Source: JACQAI01 sp035507915 | Lineage (GTDB): Bacteria > Pseudomonadota > Alphaproteobacteria > Elsterales > Elsteraceae | Length of the DNA: 12,643 bases | Assembly: GCA_035507915.1 (NCBI GenBank) | Contig: DATJNS010000353.1 | Location: 1-12,643, forward strand | Direction: 5' to 3' | In this document: one piece after another, positions 7,425-12,643 of the stretch | Numbering within the stretch: position 1 is the first letter of the stretch | Layout of the letters: every line of letters begins with the position of its first letter | The notes under the pieces: generated by a model | The model's input: the letters and a program-made list of their open reading frames with translations, nothing else | Databases searched by the model: none | What the model was told of the DNA's origin: nothing | Translations under genes and position numbers: made by a program

Positions 7425-7466
7425 TTGACCTGGGTCAAATCGCGCGGGCGGGGCGCGGGCTAGGGT
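7425..7466 (+). promoter_or_regulatory. Class II Fnr/FixK-type promoter of the DUF3775 operon
   Basis: The box TTGACCTGGGTCAA (7425-7438) fits TTGA-N6-TCAA and extends to a 16-bp near-palindrome (7424-7439). The -10-like hexamer TAGGGT (7461-7466) begins 29.5 bp from the box centre, which puts the centre at -41.5 of a start near 7473, the class II position for Fnr-family activators. The leader would be about 22 nt. The box is too far from the -10 to be a -35. Confidence 0.7.
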
Positions 7467-7494
7467 CGCGCTCGCAGACGACAGGAGCGCCCCC

Positions 7495-7893
7495 ATGTTG
7501 ACCATCCCCCTCGAGAAGCTCGCCTTCATCATCGAGAAGGCTCGCGCGTTCGACGCCGAGGTCGATCCGGTCGACGAGAACTCCGGCTCCAACGCAGCCG
7601 ACGACGGCGAGCGCGCCATCCTGCAGGACACGCCCGACAACCCGGTGCTCGAGGAGCTGACCAACGTGCTCGACGACCTCAATGTCGACGAGCAGGACGA
7701 GGTGCTGGCGCTCCTGTGGGTCGGCCGCGGCGACTTCGGCAAGAAGGAGTGGCGCGACGCGCTGCGCCAGGCGCACGAGACCCGCAACAACCGCGAGACC
7801 CGCTACCTGGTCGGCACGCCGCTGCTCGCCGATTATCTGTCCCAGGGCCTCGAGGAGCTCGGCTACTCGCTCGAGGGCGCCGCCGAGGCGTAA
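7495..7893 (+). CDS. DUF3775-family small acidic protein
   Basis: The 132-residue product begins MLTIPLEKLAFIIEKAR and contains DPVDENSGSNAADDGERAI and LNVDEQDEVLALLWVGRGDF, a pattern I associate with the uncharacterised DUF3775 family. No catalytic motif, signal peptide or membrane segment is visible; it is acidic and probably cytoplasmic and helical. AGGAG lies seven bases before the ATG. It is the first gene of a likely two-gene unit, with the flavodoxin-fold oxidoreductase 28 bp downstream, behind an Fnr/FixK-type promoter, so a role under oxygen limitation is inferred. The molecular function is unknown. The family call comes from memory of the pattern and should be taken as likely, not certain. 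Confidence 0.85.
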   Translation: MLTIPLEKLAFIIEKARAFDAEVDPVDENSGSNAADDGERAILQDTPDNPVLEELTNVLDDLNVDEQDEVLALLWVGRGDFGKKEWRDALRQAHETRNNRETRYLVGTPLLADYLSQGLEELGYSLEGAAEA

Positions 7894-7921
7894 CGGCAGG
7901 GCGCGAGCCGAGGACCGGCCG

Positions 7922-8506
7922 ATGAGCCGGCACATCCTGATCGTTCAAGGTCATCCCGACCCGCAGCCGGGCCATTTCTGCCACGCGCTCGCCGAGGCCT
8001 ACGACGCCGGCGCGGTCGAGGCCGGCCACGCGGTCGCGCGCGTCCCGGTCGCCGCGCTCGACTTTCCGCTCCTGCGCACCAAGGCGGCGTGGGCGACCGG
8101 CGCGCCGCCGCCCGACATCGCCGCCGCGCAGGACGCGATCCGCCGGGCCGACCACCTCGTGTTCCTCTATCCGCTGTGGCTCGGCGGCATGCCGGCGCTG
8201 CTCAAGGGCTTTCTCGAGCAGGTCGCGCGCCCGGGCTTCGCGGTCGAGCCGAACGAGCACGGCTTGCCGCGCGGGCTGCTCGGCGGCAAGAGCGCGCGCA
8301 TCGTCGTGACCATGGGGATGCCGGCGGCGATCTATCGCTGGTATTTCCGCGCGCACGCGCTGCGCAGCCTCGAGCGCAACGTGCTCGGGCTCAGCGGCAT
8401 CCGGCCGGTCCGCGCGACCCTGGTCGGCGGCGTCGACGCGATGAACGACGTCGCGCGTCGGACCTGGCTCCGCAAGCTGCGCGCCCTCGGCCACAAGGCG
8501 CAATAG
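7922..8506 (+). CDS. Flavodoxin-fold NAD(P)H-dependent oxidoreductase
   Basis: The 194-residue product resembles the Flavodoxin_2 family (NQO1, MdaB and KefF-like flavoproteins that pass two electrons from NAD(P)H to quinones). MSRHILIVQGHPDPQPGHF gives the first strand and the flavin-phosphate loop (10-19). LVFLYPLWLGGMPALLKGF (79-97) is the typical second flavin-binding segment. GGKSARIVVTMGMP (121-134) forms a later core strand. There is no signal peptide, so it should be cytoplasmic. The ATG at 7922 is preceded by AGGA at seven bases; the frame is open further upstream but runs into the previous gene. The gap of 28 bp to that gene and the lack of another promoter point to one operon. The true acceptor cannot be told from the sequence. 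Confidence 0.85.
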   Translation: MSRHILIVQGHPDPQPGHFCHALAEAYDAGAVEAGHAVARVPVAALDFPLLRTKAAWATGAPPPDIAAAQDAIRRADHLVFLYPLWLGGMPALLKGFLEQVARPGFAVEPNEHGLPRGLLGGKSARIVVTMGMPAAIYRWYFRAHALRSLERNVLGLSGIRPVRATLVGGVDAMNDVARRTWLRKLRALGHKAQ

Positions 8507-8543
8507 GCGTCGGGCGGACCGGGTGCGGCGCGCACCCCCGCGC

Positions 8544-8585
8544 TTGATCCAGCGCAAATTCGCGGGCGGGCCGGGTCGCTAGACT
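8544..8585 (+). promoter_or_regulatory. Class II Fnr/FixK-type promoter of the CBS-BON gene
   Basis: TTGATCCAGCGCAA (8544-8557) has a perfect left half (TTGAT) and one mismatch in the right TCAA half. The -10-like TAGACT (8580-8585) starts 29.5 bp from the box centre, the same spacing as at 7425 and 10445. The start would be near 8592 with a 21-nt leader. The weaker right half suggests lower affinity. Confidence 0.6.
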
Positions 8586-8612
8586 CTAAAGAAAGTCGAG
8601 GGAGAGCCGCCC

Positions 8613-9305
8613 ATGCAGGCGCAGGACATCATGACCCGCGAGGTGGTGACGATCGCCCCGGAGGCGCCGGTGCAGGAGATCGCGCGGCTGCTGCTCGAGC
8701 GCGGCATCAGCGGCGTGCCGGTGGTCGACGCAGCGGGCCAGGTGCTCGGGCTGGTGACCGAGGGCGACCTGTTGCGCCGCCCGGAGAACCAGACCGAGGC
8801 GGCGCCGCGCGGCTGGCTCGCCGGCTTCGTCGACAGCGCCGCGCTGGCGCGCGCCTACACGAAGTCGCACGGGCTCTATGCGCGCGAGGTGATGACCAGC
8901 CCGGCCGTCACGGTGCCGCCCGACATGCCGGTCGGCGACGTCGCCGCGCTGATGGAGCGCCGCCACATCAAGCGCGTGCCGGTGGTCGAGGGCGGCCGCC
9001 TGGTCGGGCTGGTGACGCGCGCCAACCTGCTGCGCGGTCTCGCCGGCACGCGCGCCGGCGAGCGCGCCGTGCGCCCGTCCGACCGCGAGATCCAGGACCG
9101 CCTGACCGCCGAGTTCGGCAAGCAGGCGTGGGCCTCGCCGTGGCTGCGCACGCTGACGGTCGAGAACGGCACGGTCGAGATCTGGGGCTTCGTGACCTCG
9201 GAGGCCGAGCGGCAGGCGCTGCGCGTCGTCGCCGAGCGCACCCCGGGCGTGGTCGCGGTCGAGGATCACCTGACCGTGCGCGCGCCGCGCCACGGCATCT
9301 TCTAG
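8613..9305 (+). CDS. Two-CBS plus BON domain protein
   Basis: The 230-residue product has a CBS pair and a BON domain. CBS1 (about 4-56) includes DIMTREVVTIAPEAPVQEIA and GVPVVDAAGQVLGLVTEGDL; CBS2 (about 91-143) includes EVMTSPAVTVPPDMPVGDVA and RVPVVEGGRLVGLVTRANLL. The BON domain (about 156-224) has DREIQDRLTAEF and VENGTVEIWGFVTSEAERQA. CBS pairs bind adenine nucleotides such as AMP, ATP or NAD and act as energy sensors; BON domains are thought to bind membranes or ligands. No signal peptide is seen, so it is probably cytoplasmic. GAGGGAG lies eight bases before the ATG. It has its own Fnr/FixK-type promoter. Such proteins are common in stress and low-oxygen regulons near Usp genes, as here. 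The effector is unknown. Confidence 0.92.
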   Translation: MQAQDIMTREVVTIAPEAPVQEIARLLLERGISGVPVVDAAGQVLGLVTEGDLLRRPENQTEAAPRGWLAGFVDSAALARAYTKSHGLYAREVMTSPAVTVPPDMPVGDVAALMERRHIKRVPVVEGGRLVGLVTRANLLRGLAGTRAGERAVRPSDREIQDRLTAEFGKQAWASPWLRTLTVENGTVEIWGFVTSEAERQALRVVAERTPGVVAVEDHLTVRAPRHGIF

Positions 9306-9346
9306 CCCAGGGCACGATCAGCACCGATTGAGTCGCCATCCCGCCT

Positions 9347-9434
9347 CGTCATCCCCGCGCAAGCGGGGATCCAGGAGTCGCGTGCGCGATTTCGGTGCGC
9401 GGGGCCCTGGATGCCCGCTTTCGCGGGCATGACG
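9347..9434. repeat. Double-hairpin intergenic repeat between convergent genes
   Basis: Two arms of 29 bp (9347-9375 and 9406-9434) are inverted copies with 26 of 29 positions matching, starting CGTCAT on one side and ending ATGACG on the other. Each arm is itself a hairpin: CCCCGC-GCAA-GCGGGG on the left, GCCCGC-TTTC-GCGGGC on the right. Two of the three differences between arms are paired changes that keep both stems intact. Elements of this look (GTCATCCC...GGATCCAGG) are scattered between genes in many proteobacteria. It lies between convergent genes and could help end both transcripts, though no T-run follows. Confidence 0.75.
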
Positions 9435-9476
9435 GTCTTGTACGGAACCCTTCAGTCCGACGGGATCACGCCTGTG

Positions 9477-10370
9477 TTAGGGCGCTTTCGGCGGATCGTA
9501 GACGACGGTGCGCTGGATCAGGATGCCGTCGCGATAGAGGTCGGTCATGGCGCCGTGCCGTTGGGTGCCGTTGAGCGTCCGGTCGATGCCCTCGGTGCTC
9601 TTGCGATAGTCGTCCGCCTCGTCGCACGGATCGCCCTCGGTCTTGATGACCTCCTGGGTGATCCGCCCGGACGCGTCGTAGAGGCTGGTGCGCGTCGCGC
9701 ACAGCGTGGGCGACGTCGCGCGGAACGCCTGGATGCCGGCGACGTCGGACAGCGCGTCGCCGAGGTCGAGCGAGCCGGATTCCTCGTGGCTGAGCTGCGC
9801 CAGGCGGTCGTTCGCCCAATGGAACGTGTCGATGTCCCACGCGCAGCAGCTCGCGCGGCCCGACACCGAGATCGTCTTGGTGTGGGGATCGACGGCGACG
9901 TCGAAGCCCGACAGCTTGTCGTCGAGATCGTGCCGCGGCTCGAAGGTGCCGGTGGCCGGGCGGTAGAGCCAGTAGGCATAGGCGCCGTTCGGTCCGGCGC
10001 TGGTCGCGGTCAGCACCTTCAGGTCGTCCGCGCCGTCGAAATCGAGGTCGATCGCCTCGAGGCTTTCCTTCTGCAGCGCGTCGAGCAGCACGCCGTCGGA
10101 CTCCACGCTCAGGGTCTGGCGCGGCTTGCCGGCGGCCAGCACGGCGATCTCGGTCGGCTTGGCGATCGACTCGTCCTCGACCGTGCCGCGCATCACCAGG
10201 GTCAAGGGCGTCGATTGATGCGCGAAGCTGCAGATCATCGCGAAACTCTGGCCGGTCACCGCCGGCGGGTCGCAGACGATGGCCGCAGTGGCGGCGCGGC
10301 CGTCGGCCGGCATCACGAGCCAGCCGACACAGCACAGCGCCAGGCAGCGCCGGAAAGAACGCCAGGGCAT
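9477..10370 (-). CDS. Exported cysteine-containing protein, XAC2610/FG-GAP-like
   Basis: The 297-residue product has a signal peptide (RSFRRCLALCCVGWLVM, cleavage probably near GRAA-TA at residues 24-29). The mature part has six cysteines (33, 47, 175, 176, 224, 249), suggesting periplasmic disulfides. IDLDFDGADDL (107-117) is an aspartate-rich calcium-loop-like motif, followed by GAYAYWLYRPATGTFEP (129-145). That combination recalls XAC2610-like and FG-GAP-like beta-rich proteins; the resemblance is from memory and moderate. GGGAGG lies eight bases before the ATG. It is transcribed against the CBS-BON gene and away from the Usp gene. Reading the Usp-side Fnr box in its direction gives no -10 at the right distance, so it is probably not in that regulon. 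Function unknown. Confidence 0.75.
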   Translation of the reverse strand: MPWRSFRRCLALCCVGWLVMPADGRAATAAIVCDPPAVTGQSFAMICSFAHQSTPLTLVMRGTVEDESIAKPTEIAVLAAGKPRQTLSVESDGVLLDALQKESLEAIDLDFDGADDLKVLTATSAGPNGAYAYWLYRPATGTFEPRHDLDDKLSGFDVAVDPHTKTISVSGRASCCAWDIDTFHWANDRLAQLSHEESGSLDLGDALSDVAGIQAFRATSPTLCATRTSLYDASGRITQEVIKTEGDPCDEADDYRKSTEGIDRTLNGTQRHGAMTDLYRDGILIQRTVVYDPPKAP

Positions 10371-10444
10371 GGGGGGAGCCTCCCGATGCCGGCATGTTAG
10401 TCGATGCCGGCGCGCGCGACAGCATCCCTGCGCACGGTGGTGAC

Positions 10445-10486
10445 TTGACCTGAATCAACGCGCGCGCCGCCGGCCGCACCTAGGGT
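10445..10486 (+). promoter_or_regulatory. Class II Fnr/FixK-type promoter of the Usp gene
   Basis: TTGACCTGAATCAA (10445-10458) matches TTGA-N6-TCAA. The -10-like TAGGGT (10481-10486), identical to that at 7461, starts 29.5 bp from the box centre. The start would be near 10493 with an 18-nt leader containing AGAGGGA as ribosome binding site. Confidence 0.7.
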
Positions 10487-10510
10487 TGCCGCACGAGAGG
10501 GAACCGAGCC

Positions 10511-10948
10511 ATGTACAAGCACATCCTGATCCCGACCGACGGCTCGCCGCTGTGCGTGAAGGCGGTGACCCACGGCGTCGCGCTCGCCAAGGAGACCGGC
10601 GCCAAGATCACGGCGCTCGCGGTGACCGAGCCGTTCCATTTCCTGACCGCCGATCCCGCGATGCTGACCGACACGGTGGCGAGCTACACCGCGCACGCGG
10701 CGAAGCATGCCGACAAGGCGCTCGCGATGGTCGCCAAGGCCGCCGCGGAATTCGGCGTCCCGTGCGACACGCTGCGGGTCGAGCATTCCAGCATCTACAG
10801 CGCGATCATCGAGACCGCGCACGCCAAGGGCTGCGACCTGATCCTGATGGCCTCGCACGGCCGGCGCGGCGTCAAGGCGGTGGTGCTTGGCAGCGAGACC
10901 CTCAAGGTGCTGACACACTCCACCATCCCGGTCCTGGTCTACCGCTAG
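10511..10948 (+). CDS. Universal stress protein (UspA family)
   Basis: The 145-residue product is a single Usp domain, usual for the family, which forms dimers and in one subgroup binds ATP. It starts MYKHILIPTDGSPLCVKAV, the first strand with the conserved Asp10, and ends with MASHGRRGVKAVVLGSET and STIPVLVYR. The ATP-loop pattern G-x2-G-x9-G(S/T) is present from the second glycine on (HG, nine residues, GS), with Ala in place of the first glycine, a common variant. ATP binding is therefore plausible. The protein is cytoplasmic. It stands alone behind an Fnr/FixK-type promoter, matching Usp genes known to be induced by low oxygen in several proteobacteria. The 118 bp after its stop holds no gene and no clear terminator. 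Confidence 0.95.
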   Translation: MYKHILIPTDGSPLCVKAVTHGVALAKETGAKITALAVTEPFHFLTADPAMLTDTVASYTAHAAKHADKALAMVAKAAAEFGVPCDTLRVEHSSIYSAIIETAHAKGCDLILMASHGRRGVKAVVLGSETLKVLTHSTIPVLVYR

Positions 10949-11066
10949 GCGAACCACCCGGGCCGCGATTCAGCCGAAGAGCGCAATTCTCCCGAAACTT
11001 GTCTCAAGCACGGAACGCCGCCGCGAATGATGCGTTTGCATGGCGATGGCTAGTCAGGACGACGTA

Positions 11067-11441
11067 ATGCCTACGATTCTCGTGGTAGACGACGATGCCG
11101 ACGTCCTCAGCATTTCGGCCGTCATCGTGGAGGAGCTCGGCTACCGGGTGATCGAGGCGAACGGCGGCGCCCAGGCGCTCGAGATCCTGCGCAGCCCCGA
11201 GCCGGTCGACCTGCTGCTGACCGACCTCGCGATGCCGGATGTCAGCGGCCAGGAGCTGGCGCATATCGCCAAGGGCCTGCGGCCCGCCCTCAAGGTGCTC
11301 TACACCAGCGCCTATGTGCGCCTGTCGGACAAGGATCCGGCGCTGCGCTACGGACCGATGATCGAGAAGCCGTGGCTGCACGAGCGGCTGCGCACCGTGC
11401 TCGAACAGCTCATGGGACCGCGCCGACCGCACGCGCGTTGA
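11067..11441 (+). CDS. Solo response-regulator receiver (CheY-like) protein
   Basis: The 124-residue product is a receiver domain with no output domain. It has the acidic pocket DDD (8-10), phospho-acceptor Asp53 in LLLTDLAMPD, Thr80 in LYTSAY, and Lys101 in IEKP, so phosphorylation should work. The ATG at 11067 follows AGGA at seven bases; an ATG at 11040 in the same frame adds nine residues but lacks a ribosome binding site. The segment after Thr80 (SAYVRLSDKDPALRYGPMIEKPW) resembles the end of receiver domains fused to hybrid kinases. No kinase lies nearby, so the partner is unknown. It is transcribed in the same direction as the Usp gene, but 118 bp away from it. Confidence 0.9.
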   Translation: MPTILVVDDDADVLSISAVIVEELGYRVIEANGGAQALEILRSPEPVDLLLTDLAMPDVSGQELAHIAKGLRPALKVLYTSAYVRLSDKDPALRYGPMIEKPWLHERLRTVLEQLMGPRRPHAR

Positions 11442-11495
11442 CCTTCCGGCGAGGCTCCGACGCGCACCGGCGTCTCGGCCGGGAGACCGGACGGC

Positions 11496-12643
11496 ATGCT
11501 CGGCTGGGGACGGCATCGACACGGGCGGGGCGGCGACGCCAACGGCATCGCGCTCGATTGGCTCAACATCCTGCTGGCCGACGTCGAGGGCGGGCTCGGG
11601 CCGTTCCTCGCCGTGCTCCTGATGTCGAGCCGACACTGGGACCCGGCGCGCATCGGCCTCGTGCTGACGATCGGCGGCGTGACGACGGTGCTGGCGCGCG
11701 CGCCCGGCGGCGCGCTGGTCGACGGCGTGCCCTGGAAGCGGAGCTTGGTCGCGGTCGGCGCGCTGGCGGTGGCGCTCGCGGCCGGCGCCATCGCGCTCGT
11801 GCCGGCGTTCTGGGTCGTGGTCGTCGCGCAGGTCGCCGGCGGCACGGCGAACGCGATCTTTCCGTCGGCGGTCGCGGCGATCAGCCTCGGCATCTTCGGG
11901 CGCGCCGCGTTCGCACGCCGGATCGGCCGCAACGAGGCCTTCAACCACGTGGGCAACGTCGCGACCGCGCTCGCCGGCGGCGCGGCCGGCTATCTGATCG
12001 GTCCGGCCGCCGTGCTCTGGCTGGTCGGCGCGCTCGCGCTCGCCAGCGTAGCCGCGGTCTACGCGCTGCGCGGCGACGCGATCGATCACACGGTGGCGCG
12101 CGGCGCCGATGACGGCGATCCGTCGGCGCCGCGCGGCGTCGGCGGGCTCGCGGCGATCTTGGAGAACCGCGCGCTGCTGGGGTTCACCGCCGCGATCACG
12201 CTGTTCCATTTCGCCAACGCCGCGATGCTGCCGCTGGTCGGCGAGAAGCTCGCCATGGGCAACGGACCGGCGGGCAGCCTGCTGATGGGCGCCTGCATCG
12301 TCGCCGCCCAGGCCGTGATGGTGCCGATGGCGCTGCTGGTCGGCGCCAAGGCCGACGACTGGGGCCGCAAGGCGATCTTCCTCGTCGGCTTCGCGGCGCT
12401 GCCCGTGCGCGGCGTGCTGTTCGCCGTGACCGACAGCCGCGACGCCTTGATCGCGATCCAGCTGCTCGACGGCGTCGGCGCCGGGATCTTCGGCGCGCTG
12501 TTCTTCGTCGTGGTCGCCGATCTCACCGAAGGCACCGGCCGCTACAATCTGGCGCTCGGCGCGGCGGGTGCCTGCTGGGGCCTCGGCGCGGCGCTCAGCA
12601 ACGCCGTCGCGGGCTGGATCGCCGGCGCGTTCGGCTTCTCGGC
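11496..12643 (+). CDS. MFS transporter, cut by the window end
   Basis: The visible 382 codons encode an integral membrane protein of the major facilitator type. The ATG at 11496 is preceded by GGGAG at ten bases. A short charged N-terminus is followed by LDWLNILLADVEGGLGPFLA, then repeated hydrophobic segments (for example ARIGLVLTIGGVTTVLARAP, SLVAVGALAVALAAGAIALV and FWVVVVAQVAGGTANAIF). The loop GALVDGVPWKR after the second segment resembles the MFS signature region, and a polar stretch of about 30 residues (AIDHTVARGADDGDPSAPRG) marks the middle loop between the two halves. The second half repeats the pattern (GAKADDWGRKAIFLVGF). The C-terminus is missing, so the last one or two helices lie outside. 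The substrate cannot be told; the gap to the receiver gene is 54 bp. Confidence 0.88.
   Translation, partial: MLGWGRHRHGRGGDANGIALDWLNILLADVEGGLGPFLAVLLMSSRHWDPARIGLVLTIGGVTTVLARAPGGALVDGVPWKRSLVAVGALAVALAAGAIALVPAFWVVVVAQVAGGTANAIFPSAVAAISLGIFGRAAFARRIGRNEAFNHVGNVATALAGGAAGYLIGPAAVLWLVGALALASVAAVYALRGDAIDHTVARGADDGDPSAPRGVGGLAAILENRALLGFTAAITLFHFANAAMLPLVGEKLAMGNGPAGSLLMGACIVAAQAVMVPMALLVGAKADDWGRKAIFLVGFAALPVRGVLFAVTDSRDALIAIQLLDGVGAGIFGALFFVVVADLTEGTGRYNLALGAAGACWGLGAALSNAVAGWIAGAFGFS

Noticed and set aside
9347..9434. The two-arm repeat as a CRISPR array
   Set aside because: Only two copies, in inverted orientation, with no spacer series.
10417..10458. Fnr-type box at 10445 also driving the exported protein gene leftwards
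   Set aside because: The hexamer at the mirror position reads CTGTCG on the minus strand, a poor -10.
10999..11007. TTGTCTCAA before the receiver gene as a fourth Fnr-type box
   Set aside because: The half-sites are too close and the left half is not TTGA; no matching -10 follows.
11004..12209. Long minus-strand frame opposite the receiver and MFS genes
   Set aside because: Its composition is low-complexity Arg/Asp/Gln/Ala, and both plus-strand genes have unmistakable family motifs.

Overview
The window is GC-rich DNA with the codon use of a high-GC proteobacterium. The DUF3775-type protein, the Fnr/FixK-type promoters and the CBS-BON and Usp genes suggest an alphaproteobacterium of the Rhodospirillales or Hyphomicrobiales sort. 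This placement is an inference from gene content; there is no rRNA or tRNA to test it.

Left part (1-3400), mostly minus strand. A probably intact IS110-family element carries a DEDD recombinase gene (417-1454, minus). Its start region can fold into a hairpin that covers the ribosome binding site, and about 270 nt of hairpin-rich non-coding DNA follows the gene. The element lies just past the stop codon of a small exported protein gene (1579-2121). After a roughly 310-bp gap holding only a possible gene remnant comes a short-chain dehydrogenase gene (2438-3171) broken by an apparent one-base deletion. Its divergent neighbour is a LysR-type regulator (3404-4300), and a perfect 14-bp palindrome sits between them, so this looks like a regulator/target pair whose target is now broken.

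Middle (4495-7365). One long gene encodes a DNA-binding winged helix fused to a STAND (NB-ARC-like) ATPase and a helical-repeat C-terminus, a one-protein signalling switch with no obvious partner here.

Right part (7425-12643). The most coherent set is three promoters, each with a TTGA-N6-TCAA type Fnr/FixK/Dnr box whose centre is exactly 29.5 bp upstream of a TAG-type -10 hexamer (class II activator geometry, centre at -41.5). They drive (a) a DUF3775 protein gene plus a flavodoxin-fold NAD(P)H oxidoreductase gene, (b) a two-CBS plus BON protein and (c) a universal stress protein. This reads as a small low-oxygen or nitrosative-stress island whose regulator is encoded elsewhere. Inside it, on the minus strand, is an exported cysteine-rich protein gene (9477-10370). 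A double-hairpin intergenic repeat separates that gene from the convergent CBS-BON gene. A solo response-regulator receiver protein and the start of an MFS transporter, cut by the window end, finish the window.
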